From Angustibacter luteus (GTDB lineage: Bacteria > Actinomycetota > Actinomycetes > Actinomycetales > Angustibacteraceae), in NCBI RefSeq assembly GCF_039541115.1, contig NZ_BAABFP010000004.1:174005-238004 (forward strand): a stretch of 64,000 bases of DNA, written 5' to 3'. Positions 23,741 through 32,303 of the stretch are shown here, one piece after another. Position 1 is the first letter of the stretch, and each line of letters starts with the position of its first letter. Made by a program: the position numbers and the translations under genes. The notes under the pieces were generated by a model. The model saw only the letters and a list, made by a program, of their open reading frames with translations, was not told the origin of the DNA and did no database searches.

Positions 23741-24264
23741 AGCCCGACGGTCGCCGAGCGCAGGATCCCCATCAGCACGATGTCCTCGTAGGCACCTCGG
23801 ACCCACGCGTGCTCGCGCTGTCGTCCTTCGATGACGAAACCCGCCTTCTCGTACGCGCGGATCGCGGCAGCATTCGAGGCGATCGCCTGGAGGTGGACCC
23901 GCCGGAGGTTGCGCCGCACGAAGCCGAACTCGACGAGCTGGACGATCGCGGCCGTGCCGATGCCACGCCCCCGGGCATCCACGGCCAGGTTGATCCCGGC
24001 TTCGGCGTGGCGGGCGAACGAGTCGACGTTGAAGAGCGACGCTCCGCCGACGGCCACCCCGTCGACGTCGACCACGAAGGACACGGACTCATCGACGCTG
24101 TCGGCGGCGCGGGCCAGCCGAGCGTCGAACTGGGCGCGGGTCAGGGGACGCGGCGCTTCGGCATTCCGCTCCTCCCAGGTACCCAGGTCCCTGGCGATCT
24201 CGAACAGGACGTCGAGGTCGTCGTCCGTACGGGCTCGCAACGACACGTGGGGCGTCTCCGGCAT
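23737..24264 (-). CDS. GNAT-family N-acetyltransferase (RimJ/RimL-like)
   Basis: 175 residues. Typical acetyl-CoA-dependent transferase: HVSLRARTDDDLDVLFEIARD opening, central strands SFVVDVDGVAVGGASLFNVD, motif A AGINLAVDARGRGIGTAAIVQLVEFGFV (the RGRGIG pyrophosphate loop about residue 105), and motif B LQAIASNAAAIRAYEKAGFVIEGRQREHAWVRGAYEDIVLMGIL. It resembles ribosomal-protein or small-molecule acetylases; acceptor unknown. It starts 36 bases after the gene at 24301 and overlaps the following membrane-protein gene. Confidence 0.93.
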   Translation of the reverse strand: MPETPHVSLRARTDDDLDVLFEIARDLGTWEERNAEAPRPLTRAQFDARLARAADSVDESVSFVVDVDGVAVGGASLFNVDSFARHAEAGINLAVDARGRGIGTAAIVQLVEFGFVRRNLRRVHLQAIASNAAAIRAYEKAGFVIEGRQREHAWVRGAYEDIVLMGILRSATVGL

Positions 24265-24300
24265 TGCCCGACTCTAACGTCGAACGTGACGACGCGGCCG

Positions 24301-25602
24301 TCAGTCGGGGTCGGACGCCGGGGCCTTGCGACGGATGTCGTAGTGCAGCACCAGGAACGGGAACCCGAAGACCCAGAAGGCGTGCTCGGCCCGAAGGTGG
24401 CCGTCGCTGACGTAGACGTCGAGCTCCTCGCTGAACCCGGGCACGCTCAGCGTGGTCAGGTCGCGGGAGTCGGGGTCGATGTACGAGAGGTAGTGGCCCG
24501 CCTGCGGCACGTCGGTGCGGCTGGTCAGCACCAATCCGCCGCCGGGACGCTCGCGCGGGGCCAACGTGGCCGTGAAGCTCGCCTGCGGCAGCGGGAAGCC
24601 CACGCTGACGTACCCGCGATCGCCGCTGCGGTACGTCGTGTAGATGCCGACGTAGATGGGCTCGTCGTTGTCGGCGAAGGACCGGATCCAGCCACGGATG
24701 TCCAGGGGCTGCCCGTCCTCGCCCGCGGCCGACGTGATGGTGTCGATCCGGCTGCGCACCCCGCGCAGCGCCTCCCGCTGGTTCATCGGGATGCTGGCCT
24801 GCCCGAGTGGCTTGGCCAGGACTGAGCGATAGAGCAGGTAGCCCGGCCGCACCCACTGCCGCCACCGCGGCACGATGTCGAGGGTGAACCGGGTCGTGTG
24901 CTCGTAGAACTCGCGGACGAGCGGATCCACGCGACTCGGGTCGAACTCCGGGCCCGCCAAGGCATCGATCGAGGCCACGATGCCGACGTCGGGTGCGGAC
25001 GGCGTGTAGCTGCCGCCGAGCGTGGCGGCCAGGTCGCGCACGTAGCCCGTCCCGACGTAGCGGGTGCGCGACTCCAGCGGCACGACGAACGGCAGGTCCG
25101 CAGCGCTCGCCCGCTCGGCGAGCAGGTTCACCTGGGCGTCCCGGAAGAGCACCGCCGACAGGACCCGGAACATCAGCACCGTGGTGGCGGCGACGACGGC
25201 GCCTGAGGCTCCGCGTCGCCCCAGCGTCGCGCCGACGGCCGTCCCGACGACGGGGCCGAGCGCCACCTTCTGCGGGCGCAGACCCAGCGTGCCCGCCACC
25301 GCTCCCGAGGCCGTCCCGACCGCGAGAGGTCCCGCACCGGCGCGCTCGGCCAGCCAACCGGCCGGTGCGGCGATCGCCGCGCTCGCCGCGATCCGGCTCC
25401 ACAGCGCCGGGATCTCGTTCGGCCGCTGGCGGGAACGGGCGACGGCATCGACCGCTGCCAGACCGACCGCACCGAGAGCGCCGCCGGTGATCGCCCAGCG
25501 CTTGCCCCCGCGGGCGGCCAGGGTCAGCCCGGCCAGCCCGCCGAGGACGGCGGAGAACGCCACGCCACTGCGCCGATCGGCAGCGCCCTGCTGGCCAGCC
25601 AT
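24301..25602 (-). CDS. Conserved hypothetical membrane protein
   Basis: 433 residues. The first 165 are a string of short Gly/Ala-rich hydrophobic segments ([102 protein letters not shown]). The remaining 270 residues are soluble with mixed charge ([40 protein letters not shown] to [14 protein letters not shown]) and look like a globular lipid- or ligand-binding domain, but no known motif stands out. It heads the four-gene minus-strand set 22273-25602. Confidence 0.7.
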   Translation of the reverse strand: MAGQQGAADRRSGVAFSAVLGGLAGLTLAARGGKRWAITGGALGAVGLAAVDAVARSRQRPNEIPALWSRIAASAAIAAPAGWLAERAGAGPLAVGTASGAVAGTLGLRPQKVALGPVVGTAVGATLGRRGASGAVVAATTVLMFRVLSAVLFRDAQVNLLAERASAADLPFVVPLESRTRYVGTGYVRDLAATLGGSYTPSAPDVGIVASIDALAGPEFDPSRVDPLVREFYEHTTRFTLDIVPRWRQWVRPGYLLYRSVLAKPLGQASIPMNQREALRGVRSRIDTITSAAGEDGQPLDIRGWIRSFADNDEPIYVGIYTTYRSGDRGYVSVGFPLPQASFTATLAPRERPGGGLVLTSRTDVPQAGHYLSYIDPDSRDLTTLSVPGFSEELDVYVSDGHLRAEHAFWVFGFPFLVLHYDIRRKAPASDPD

Positions 25603-25661
25603 GCGCGGCAACCTACCTGAGGTCCGCGCCAGGATCTGCACTACCCGGTCATACTGAGTGC

Positions 25662-25931
25662 GTGAGTGCGGATGACCTTGAAGCCCTGTCCATGACGTAC
25701 GACCTGGCGGAGGCCGCCTTCCTCGAGGTCGTCCGGGCCGACGGAGCGCGGACGGCGGCCGCGGCGACCGCCCGGCGAGTGGCGAGCGCGGCAAGCGCGT
25801 TCAACGCAGCGGCCCATCGCAAGCTTCATGCCGGCGAGGACGACGCGTGGATGGCCCTGGATCTGCTCACCGAGCGGACCGAGCTGCTCAGCGAGCTGTG
25901 GGAGGGCATCGCGTCCGCCTACGACGCGTGA
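25662..25931 (+). CDS. Small helical protein, unknown function
   Basis: 89 residues, GTG start at 25662. A TATACT-like element (CATACTGAG) just before the GTG suggests a leaderless mRNA. Codon use is strongly GC-rich in third positions, as in neighbouring genes, which supports real coding. The sequence is almost entirely alpha-helical ([43 protein letters not shown]) and acidic; no family recognised. It diverges from the gene at 24301-25602. Confidence 0.55.
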   Translation: MSADDLEALSMTYDLAEAAFLEVVRADGARTAAAATARRVASAASAFNAAAHRKLHAGEDDAWMALDLLTERTELLSELWEGIASAYDA

Positions 25932-25989
25932 CCCTGTGAGCGTGCCTGCTCGCCCCGTGCCCGCGTGCGCCGGCGAGTAGCAACAGCCC

Positions 25990-28611
25990 TCAGGACTGGG
26001 CCATGTCCACGAAGCGTGAGTAGTGACCCTGGAACGCGACGGTGATGGTGTCGGTCGGGCCGTTGCGGTGCTTGGCCACGATGAAGTCGGCCTCGCCGGC
26101 GCGCGGCGACTCCTTCTCGTAGGCGTCCTCGCGGTGCAGCAGGATCACCATGTCGGCATCCTGCTCGATGCTGCCCGATTCGCGAAGGTCACTCATCTGC
26201 GGACGCTTGTCGGTGCGCTGCTCAGGGCCACGGTTCAGCTGGCTGATCGCGATGACCGGGACCTCGAGCTCCTTGGCCAGCAGCTTCAGCGCACGGGAGA
26301 ACTCCGAGACCTCCTGCTGGCGGGACTCGACGCGCTTGCCGCTGGACATCAGCTGCAGGTAGTCGATGATCACGACCTTGAGGTCGTGTCGCTGCTTGAG
26401 CCGGCGACACTTGGCCCGGATCTCCATCAGCGACATGTTGGGGCTGTCGTCGATGAACAGCGGGGCATCGGACAGCTCGCCCATCGTGCGGGCCATCTTC
26501 GTCCAGTCGCTGTCCTCCAACCGGCCCTGGCGCAGCTTCTGCAGCGGGATGCGCGCCTCGGCGCTGAGCATGCGCATCGTGATCTCGGTGCGGCTCATCT
26601 CGAGCGAGAAGATCACCGAGGTCAGGCCGTTCTTGATGGACGCCGACCGGGCGATGTCGAGGCCCATCGTCGAGTTGTGCGTGGGGATCATCGACGCTCC
26701 GGCGAGGTACAGGTGATCCGCCGCCGCGACCTCGATACACCGGACCGGCACGGAGTCGATCGGCACGACGTCCGTGATGAACCGTGATCCGCGCCGGGTG
26801 AACTGTCGAACCCCACGCTCCTTGTGCAGCAGGCGCTTGCGCTCGAGCCAGAAGACCTCGTCGTCGGTGCTGAACGAGACGGTGAAAGCGGTCGATGAGT
26901 CGGGACGACGCCCACGCACCGCCTTGTGCGAGACACCACAGCGGTACCCGAGGCTCACGACGAGCTCCCGCACCCCCTCGGCCAGGCGCTCATTCGTGCT
27001 GGTGAACTGGACGAGGCCCGTCGGGGCCACGGTGCCGTCGGTGTCGAGGAGGCCGGCGAGCAGATCGCGACGCTGACGCTCACTGCCGCGCAGGTACTCA
27101 GCGGGAATGTGCTTGTTGCCGAGAACGCCGATGGTCCGCAGCCGACCCTGAACCGTGCCGAGCTTCCAGTGGCAAGCCTGGCACCGAACCAGACCAACAG
27201 TCTCGGTGCCGCAGTCCGGGCACCTCGGCTCGGGCATCGGAGGACTGACCAGCCGCGCCCGACCGCCGCAGCTGCGGCTACACGCCTTGACCTGAGACGT
27301 CTGGGGTGTGAACGACGCCCCGCAGACGACGCACAGCCGCTCGGGCACCTCCACCTCGGTCGGCAGTCGCAGCTGGTAGCGAAGGTGCGTAGCCGTGGCC
27401 GTCACGGCGAGGCCGTCCTGCTCCAGGCGCAGCACGATCTCGGGGTCGGCGCTGGTCAGCGTCGCCGCGAGCGTGGTGCCGTCGCCGAGCCAGGCGCCCA
27501 GCGTGTACGGCTCAAGCAGGAACACCTGCTCGGCCAGCTGCAGTGGCCGCGTGGTGCTCACGCTGTGGTTCAAGCGCCCGTCGGCGGTCTCGCAGCGAAG
27601 CGTGGCCCCGATGTCGGCAGTGGTCCGCACCCCCGGCAGCACGCGCTGCCGACCGTCCCGACGGTGCTTGGCCGCCTGCGCGCTCCGCCGCGACGCCCTT
27701 GTGTCGGTCAGCCACTGGTGCTGCTCGTCGGCGACCAGCATCGAACCGTCCGAGAAGTGCACCTCGTAGCAGGGCCGCCCCGTCATGACCTCGGTCGCGC
27801 CCACCACTCGGGTCGGCACACCGTCCGCGCCGATGACCTCGTCGCCGACCTCGACCTCACCCATCGTCGTCCAGCCGGACGGCGTCGCCAGCGGGGTGTC
27901 GAGCGCGAGCGCCTTGCCGATCGCCGGCCGGGCCGCCAGGACGATCATCTGACCCGGGTGCAGACCGTTCGTCAGCCGGTCGAGGTCGGAGAAGCCGGTC
28001 GGGACGCCGATCATGCCCTCGCCGCGGTGCCCAGCCGCCTCGATCTCGTCCACCGTCGGCTCGATGATCTGGCCGATCGGCAGGTAGTCCTCGCTGGTGC
28101 GCCGCTCGGTGACGGCGTACACCTCGGCCTGGGCGGCGTTGACGATGTCGTCGACGTCCCCGCCGGTCGTCGCGTAGCCGAGCTGGACGATCTTCGTCCC
28201 CGCGTCGACCAGCCGGCGCAGCACCGCCCGCTCACGCACGATCCGGGCGTAGAAGCCCGCGTTCGCCGCCGTCGGCACCGACGAGATGAGCGTGTGCAGG
28301 TACGGCGCGCCGCCGACCCGCGCGTGGTCGCCGCGCTTGTTCAGCTCGTCGGAGACCGTGACCGCATCAGCCGGCTCGCCGCGCCCGTACAGGTCCAGGA
28401 TCGCGTCGTAGATCAGCTCGTGCGCCGGACGGTAGAAGTCGTTCCCCCGGAGGACCTCGACGACGTCCGCGATCGCGTCCTTGCTCAGCATCATCCCGCC
28501 GAGCACGGACTGCTCCGCCGCGACATCCTGCGGAGGGGTGCGGTCGAACGACTCGCCAGGCCCGCTCGGCGGCCCGTAGCTCGACGGCGCGTCAACGTCC
28601 GTGATCGACAC
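25990..28611 (-). CDS. dnaB: Replicative DNA helicase DnaB, with intein
   Basis: 873 codons encode a 460-residue helicase after removal of a 413-residue intein. The extein N-domain (RTPPQDVAAEQSVLGGMMLSKDAIADV..) is the primase-binding domain. The RecA-type ATPase domain holds Walker A ARPAIGK//STMGLDIARS split by the intein, SLEMSRTEI, KVVIIDYLQLM (Walker B), VIAISQLNRGPEQR and the DLRESGSIEQDADMVILLHR arginine-finger region. It unwinds DNA at the replication fork as a hexamer. Start GTG 28611 follows GGGAGCAGG. It stands at the end of the rpsF-ssb-rpsR-rplI neighbourhood, separated by the oppositely oriented MATE gene, the common actinobacterial order. Function depends on intein self-removal. 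Confidence 0.96.
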   Translation of the reverse strand: MSITDVDAPSSYGPPSGPGESFDRTPPQDVAAEQSVLGGMMLSKDAIADVVEVLRGNDFYRPAHELIYDAILDLYGRGEPADAVTVSDELNKRGDHARVGGAPYLHTLISSVPTAANAGFYARIVRERAVLRRLVDAGTKIVQLGYATTGGDVDDIVNAAQAEVYAVTERRTSEDYLPIGQIIEPTVDEIEAAGHRGEGMIGVPTGFSDLDRLTNGLHPGQMIVLAARPAIGKALALDTPLATPSGWTTMGEVEVGDEVIGADGVPTRVVGATEVMTGRPCYEVHFSDGSMLVADEQHQWLTDTRASRRSAQAAKHRRDGRQRVLPGVRTTADIGATLRCETADGRLNHSVSTTRPLQLAEQVFLLEPYTLGAWLGDGTTLAATLTSADPEIVLRLEQDGLAVTATATHLRYQLRLPTEVEVPERLCVVCGASFTPQTSQVKACSRSCGGRARLVSPPMPEPRCPDCGTETVGLVRCQACHWKLGTVQGRLRTIGVLGNKHIPAEYLRGSERQRRDLLAGLLDTDGTVAPTGLVQFTSTNERLAEGVRELVVSLGYRCGVSHKAVRGRRPDSSTAFTVSFSTDDEVFWLERKRLLHKERGVRQFTRRGSRFITDVVPIDSVPVRCIEVAAADHLYLAGASMIPTHNSTMGLDIARSASIKNGLTSVIFSLEMSRTEITMRMLSAEARIPLQKLRQGRLEDSDWTKMARTMGELSDAPLFIDDSPNMSLMEIRAKCRRLKQRHDLKVVIIDYLQLMSSGKRVESRQQEVSEFSRALKLLAKELEVPVIAISQLNRGPEQRTDKRPQMSDLRESGSIEQDADMVILLHREDAYEKESPRAGEADFIVAKHRNGPTDTITVAFQGHYSRFVDMAQS
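26674..27912 (-). mobile_element. Class-3-type intein with homing endonuclease in DnaB Walker A
   Basis: Intein residues 234-646 of the precursor, inserted between Lys and Ser of the P-loop (DnaB-b site). The first residue is Ala (GK/ALALDTPLATPSGW), not Cys or Ser. The C-terminus is MIPTHN/S. The triplet that marks class 3 inteins is present: Trp300 (ADEQHQW), Cys625 (VPVRCIEV) and Thr644 (PTHN), so splicing would start by attack of Cys625 on the Lys-Ala peptide bond. A LAGLIDADG endonuclease lies inside (LGAWLGDGTT and LLAGLLDTDGTV). Between its two halves are two cysteine clusters, C427/C430/C444/C448 and C464/C467/C477/C480, that look like zinc ribbons. Confidence 0.9.
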
Positions 28612-28746
28612 CCTGCTCCCTCCCAGATCTGACCCGCCCGAACCCCGTCCGCGACCCGAGTAACAGTTGATCAGTAGGCACCGACAACGGCTGGTCTAGA
28701 GCTGGCGGGGACACGCTAGGGGTGTCCGGCCACCAGCTCAAACCCC

Positions 28747-28890
28747 GTTGTGCACAACCCCGATGAGAAGGTGTGGACGACCTGTTGACCGCTGCCCACA
28801 GGCTGTGTGGTTCGTTGTGGACGACGCGCCCGGCCAGCGGGGAGGCCGTGCTCATCACCAGCACCAACGTCGTGCACAGCCTGTGGACAA
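28747..28890. promoter_or_regulatory. Cluster of DnaA-box-like sites between dnaB and the MATE gene
   Basis: TGTGGACGA at 28772-28780 and 28816-28824 and TGTGGACAA at 28882-28890; the last is the exact complement of the actinobacterial box TTGTCCACA and the others differ by one base. A 12-base palindrome GTTGTGCACAAC lies at 28747-28758. The region 28612-28908 has no believable gene. Both dnaB (minus) and the MATE gene (plus) start from it. Confidence 0.6.
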
Positions 28891-28908
28891 AAGAAAGTTC
28901 GAGGGATT

Positions 28909-30258
28909 GTGGTCTTCCGCGCGTCACCTTCTCGCCATCCGGACGGCACCTCCCGTGAGGTCCTCCGCCTGGCGGTGCCCGCCTTCCTCGCACTGGTCGC
29001 CGAACCGCTGTTCCTGCTCGCCGACTCGGCCATCGTGGGCCGCCTCGGCACCGTCCAGCTCGCCGGCCTGGGTGTGGCGTCTGCAGCCCTGGCCACGACG
29101 GCCGGGGTCTTCGTCTTCCTCGCGTACGGCACGACCGCCTCGGTCTCCCGGCGGGCAGGCGCGGGTGACCTGCTCGGAGCGCTGCGGCTCGGCGTGGACG
29201 GCGTGTGGCTGGCCGTGCTCATCGGTCTCGCCGCCGCCACCACCCTGATCCTGCTCGCCCAGCCGATCGCCGACGCGTTCGGGGCCTCCGGCCCCGCCAC
29301 CGACCAGGCGGTCACCTACCTGCGGATCAGCGGGATCGGCGTCCCGGCCATGCTCGTCGTGATGGCCGCCACCGGCGTGCTGCGCGGCCTGCAGGACACC
29401 CGGACCCCGCTGGTCGTCGCCGTCGCCGGCTTCAGCCTGAACATCGTGCTCAACGTGGTGCTCGTCTACGGCCTCGACCTCGGCATCGGTGGTTCGGCGC
29501 TCGGCACGGTCATCGCGCAGACCGCCATGGCGCTCAGCCTGGTCGCCGTCATCGTGCACGCCCTGCACCGCCAGCACGGCAAGGCACTTGCCCTGGTACT
29601 GCGCCCGCACCCTGGCGGCGTGCTAGCCGCGGCCCGCGACGGCGTCCCGCTGCTCGTCCGGACCCTGGCGCTGCGCGCCGTCCTGCTGCTGACGACCTGG
29701 GTGGCGGCGTCCGGTGGGGACGTGACGCTGGCCGCCTACCAGGTGTCCGCCACGATCTGGACGTTCCTCGTGTTCGCCCTCGACGCGCTCGCGATCGCCG
29801 CGCAGGCGCTCACCGGCTACGCCCTCGGCGCCGGGGACGTCGAGCGGGCCCGCCGCCTCACCGCGCTGATGGTGCGCTGGGGCGTCGGGTGCGGCGTCGT
29901 CCTGGGCCTGGTCGTGCTCGCGCTGCACCAGGTGCTGCCCGTGCTGTTCACCGAGGACCCGCTGGTGCGGCGCGCGCTGGCCGCCGCGCTGGTGGTGGTG
30001 GCGGTGCAGCAGCCGCTGTCCGGGTTCGTGTTCGTGCTGGACGGCGTGCTGATCGGGGCCGGCGACGGGAGGTGGCTCGCCGTGGCCGCGATCGCCCAGC
30101 TCGTGCTCTACGTGCCGGTCGTGGTGCTGATGCAGGCGGCCGACGTGGCGACGTCCGGGCTGTGGTGGGGGTTCGGCGCGTTCATGCTGGCCCGCGGGCT
30201 GCTGCTCGGGTGGCGCGCCCGCGGCGATCGGTGGGCTGTCGCCGGCGCGACCCGCTGA
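28909..30258 (+). CDS. MATE-family efflux transporter (DinF-like)
   Basis: 449 residues, about twelve transmembrane helices in two homologous halves. The opening REVLRLAVPAFLALVAEPLFLLADSAIVGRLGTVQLAGLGVA is the usual MATE signature, repeated in weaker form at LLVRTLALRAVLLLTTWVAASGGDVTLAAYQV. GLQDTRTPL and YALGAGDVERAR are also family typical. It exports cationic or drug-like compounds using a sodium or proton gradient. GTG 28909 with GAGGGA just before it is the likeliest start; frames further upstream run into the DnaA-box region. It sits between dnaB and rplI on the opposite strand. Confidence 0.9.
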   Translation: MVFRASPSRHPDGTSREVLRLAVPAFLALVAEPLFLLADSAIVGRLGTVQLAGLGVASAALATTAGVFVFLAYGTTASVSRRAGAGDLLGALRLGVDGVWLAVLIGLAAATTLILLAQPIADAFGASGPATDQAVTYLRISGIGVPAMLVVMAATGVLRGLQDTRTPLVVAVAGFSLNIVLNVVLVYGLDLGIGGSALGTVIAQTAMALSLVAVIVHALHRQHGKALALVLRPHPGGVLAAARDGVPLLVRTLALRAVLLLTTWVAASGGDVTLAAYQVSATIWTFLVFALDALAIAAQALTGYALGAGDVERARRLTALMVRWGVGCGVVLGLVVLALHQVLPVLFTEDPLVRRALAAALVVVAVQQPLSGFVFVLDGVLIGAGDGRWLAVAAIAQLVLYVPVVVLMQAADVATSGLWWGFGAFMLARGLLLGWRARGDRWAVAGATR

Positions 30259-30260
30259 CC

Positions 30261-30316
30261 CTTTCCGCCACTCAGGCCGGTTCTGCGGGTCGAAAAGCGG
30301 ACTCAGTGGCGGAAAG
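30261..30316. repeat. Intergenic inverted repeat after the MATE gene
   Basis: CTTTCCGCCACT (30261-30272) and its exact complement AGTGGCGGAAAG (30305-30316) are separated by 32 bases, beginning two bases after the MATE stop. A third partial copy, GAGCGGCGGAAG, follows at about 30323. It may stop or stabilise the MATE transcript. Confidence 0.7.
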
Positions 30317-30354
30317 CGGACTGAGCGGCGGAAGCGTCGGGTGGGCAAACGGCG

Positions 30355-30390
30355 GAGGGGCCCGCACCCCGGGTGGGATGCGAGCCCCTT
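30355..30390 (-). terminator. Hairpin terminator after rplI
   Basis: Stem GGGGCCCGCA (30357-30366) with TGCGAGCCCC (30379-30388), ten pairs with one mismatch and a 12-base loop, 20 bases beyond the rplI stop. A T-run is lacking, as is common for actinobacterial terminators. Confidence 0.6.
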
Positions 30391-30409
30391 CGACGGGACC
30401 GGACGTCGG

Positions 30410-30856
30410 TCAGCCGGCGACGACCTCGAGGGCCACCTTGGCGGCGACCTCGGGGTGCAGACGCACGCTGACGTCGTGACGGCCGACAGCCTTGATCGGC
30501 TGGCCGAGCTCGATCTTGCGACGGTCGAGCTGCGGGCCACCGCCCGCGACGACGGCCTCAGCCACGTCACCGGTGGTGACGGCGCCGAACAGACGGCCAC
30601 TGGCGCCGGCGTGCGCGACCAGCTTGATCGTCTTGCCCTCGAGCTGCGCCTTCACGGACTGCGCCTGCTCGAGCGTGGCGATCTCGCGGGACGAGCGAGC
30701 CTTGCGGATCGCGTCGACCTGCTTCTGGCCACCCTTGGTCCAGGGCGTGCCCAGCGAGCGCGGGATCAGGAAGTTGCGGGCGTAGCCGTCCTTGACGTCG
30801 ACGACGTCGCCGGGCGCACCGAGGCCGGTGACCTCCTGGGTCAGGATGAGCTTCAT
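30410..30856 (-). CDS. rplI: 50S ribosomal protein L9
   Basis: 148 residues, normal length. [33 protein letters not shown] is the conserved N-terminal rRNA-binding domain, followed by a long connecting helix and the C-terminal domain ([16 protein letters not shown]). It binds the base of the L1 stalk on the large subunit. ATG 30856 starts 16 bases after the rpsR stop. It is the last gene of rpsF-ssb-rpsR-rplI. Confidence 0.97.
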   Translation of the reverse strand: MKLILTQEVTGLGAPGDVVDVKDGYARNFLIPRSLGTPWTKGGQKQVDAIRKARSSREIATLEQAQSVKAQLEGKTIKLVAHAGASGRLFGAVTTGDVAEAVVAGGGPQLDRRKIELGQPIKAVGRHDVSVRLHPEVAAKVALEVVAG

Positions 30857-30872
30857 GTGTCTCGTCCCCCGA

Positions 30873-31109
30873 TCAGCGAGCAGAGCTCGAGTAGGGGAGC
30901 AGCGCCATCTCGCGAGCGTTCTTGATCGCGCTGGCGAGCTGTCGCTGCTGCTGGACGGTGACACCAGTCACCCGGCGCGCGCGGATCTTGCCGCGGTCCG
31001 AGATGAACTTGCGCAGGAGCGCAGTGTCCTTGTAGTCGATGTACTCGACCTTCGCCGCCTTCAGCGGGTTGGCCTTCTTCTTCGGCTTGCGCACAACGGG
31101 CTTTGCCAT
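30873..31109 (-). CDS. rpsR: 30S ribosomal protein S18, cysteine-free form
   Basis: 78 residues. [54 protein letters not shown] is unmistakable S18. The N-terminal region [11 protein letters not shown] lacks the CxxC zinc-binding cysteines found in the zinc form, so this is the zinc-independent type. It binds as a dimer with S6 near 16S rRNA helix 22. ATG 31109 has a GGGGAGC-type ribosome site. It lies between ssb and rplI. Confidence 0.97.
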   Translation of the reverse strand: MAKPVVRKPKKKANPLKAAKVEYIDYKDTALLRKFISDRGKIRARRVTGVTVQQQRQLASAIKNAREMALLPYSSSAR

Positions 31110-31225
31110 CGTGGAGCTCCCCTTTCGTGGAGCCCGGACCGCGTGCGATGTCGGTCCGGGATGGTCGGTTCGGATCTGTCAGGTACCCGGTCTGACCGGG
31201 CCAATCACGTGCTCGTCCTCGAGGA

Positions 31226-31840
31226 TCAGAACGGCGGGTCGTCGTTGAAGCCGCCGCCGGAGTTGCCGCCCCCACCGGAGCCACCACCCCAGCCACCCTG
31301 GCCACCGGCGGCAGCGCCACCGGAGGAGGAGCCACCGGACGGGCCGGTCGCCCACGGGTCGTCAGCCGGCTGGCCGCCACCCTGGCCGCCACCGGAGCCA
31401 CCGCTCCAGCCACCGCCGGAGCTGCCGCCCTGGCCGCCGCCACCCTGGTTGCCGCCGAACCCGCCACCGCCGCCGCGCTGGGCCTTGGTGACCTTGGCGG
31501 TTGCGCGACGCAGCGTCGGGCCGATCTCGTCCACCTGCATCTCGACCACGGTGCGCTTCTCGCCCTCCTTGGTCTCGTAGCTGCGGGACTGCAGCCGACC
31601 CTGGGCGATCACCGCGGTGCCGCGGGTGAGCGACTCGGCGACGTTCTCGGCCGCCTCACGCCACACGGAGCACCGCATGAACAGCGTCTCGCCGTCCTTC
31701 CACTCGTTCGACTGGCGGTCGAACGTGCGGGGCGTCGACGCGATCGTGAAGTTCGCGACGGCCGCACCGGAGGGGGTGAAGCGCAGCTCGGGATCGCCGG
31801 TGAGGTTCCCGACGATCGTGATGATGGTGTCGCCTGCCAT
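31226..31840 (-). CDS. ssb: Single-stranded DNA-binding protein
   Basis: 204 residues. OB-fold of about 115 residues ([80 protein letters not shown]), a long Gly/Ser-rich disordered linker, and the acidic tail DDPPF that recruits partner proteins. It coats single-stranded DNA in replication and repair. It is the second gene of the rpsF operon. The Gly-rich linker ([17 protein letters not shown]) is encoded by GGN-type repeats between 31255 and 31480. Confidence 0.96.
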   Translation of the reverse strand: MAGDTIITIVGNLTGDPELRFTPSGAAVANFTIASTPRTFDRQSNEWKDGETLFMRCSVWREAAENVAESLTRGTAVIAQGRLQSRSYETKEGEKRTVVEMQVDEIGPTLRRATAKVTKAQRGGGGGFGGNQGGGGQGGSSGGGWSGGSGGGQGGGQPADDPWATGPSGGSSSGGAAAGGQGGWGGGSGGGGNSGGGFNDDPPF

Positions 31841-31890
31841 GGCCTGCCCTTCGAAACTGCGGGGGTGGGGTGTGGTCCGTCAGGGACGGA

Positions 31891-32181
31891 TCAGCGGATC
31901 TCGGGACGGATGAGCTTGGTGCGCAGCACGGACTCGTTGAGCCCCAGCTGGCGGTCGAGCTCCTGCGCGAGGGCCGGCTCGGCGGTCATGTCGACCACCG
32001 CGTAGATGCCCTCGGACTTCTTGTTGATGTCGTACGCGAGGCGACGACGTCCCCAGACGTCGACGTTCTCGACGCTGCCGCCACCCTTGCGGATGACGTT
32101 GAGGAACTTGTCGAGGCTCGGCGCGATGGTGCGCTCCTCGAGATCGGGGTCGAGGATCACCATGAGCTCGTAGTGACGCAT
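31891..32181 (-). CDS. rpsF: 30S ribosomal protein S6
   Basis: 96 residues: [92 protein letters not shown], a complete S6 fold. S6 pairs with S18 on the small-subunit platform. ATG 32181 lies 11 bases after AGGAGG. It is the first gene of the operon and has a structured leader that may be the binding site of S6:S18 for autoregulation. Confidence 0.97.
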   Translation of the reverse strand: MRHYELMVILDPDLEERTIAPSLDKFLNVIRKGGGSVENVDVWGRRRLAYDINKKSEGIYAVVDMTAEPALAQELDRQLGLNESVLRTKLIRPEIR

Positions 32182-32192
32182 GCGTTAACCCA

Positions 32193-32236
32193 CCTCCTCT
32201 GGACTCAAGCGGTCACGGTCTCTCCGTGACAGGAGG
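32193..32236 (-). promoter_or_regulatory. Structured rpsF leader that can hide the ribosome site
   Basis: On the rpsF mRNA, CCTCCT (32236-32231) can pair with the Shine-Dalgarno AGGAGG (32198-32193). Inside is a seven-pair hairpin GTCACGG/CCGTGAC (32230-32224 with 32218-32212). A two-stem leader with a bulge just before rpsF fits the known S6:S18 autoregulatory RNA type, though I have not matched its full consensus. Confidence 0.5.
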
Positions 32237-32303
32237 GTTGATACGTCGTGCGTCGCGGCACCCGGCTGACCGGATCCACCGGCCTGGGCCCACGACGACG
32301 GGG

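Noticed and set aside
28773-28958. Small open frames on the plus strand between dnaB and the MATE gene
   Set aside because: No ribosome site, odd composition, and the DnaA-box-like repeats explain the sequence.
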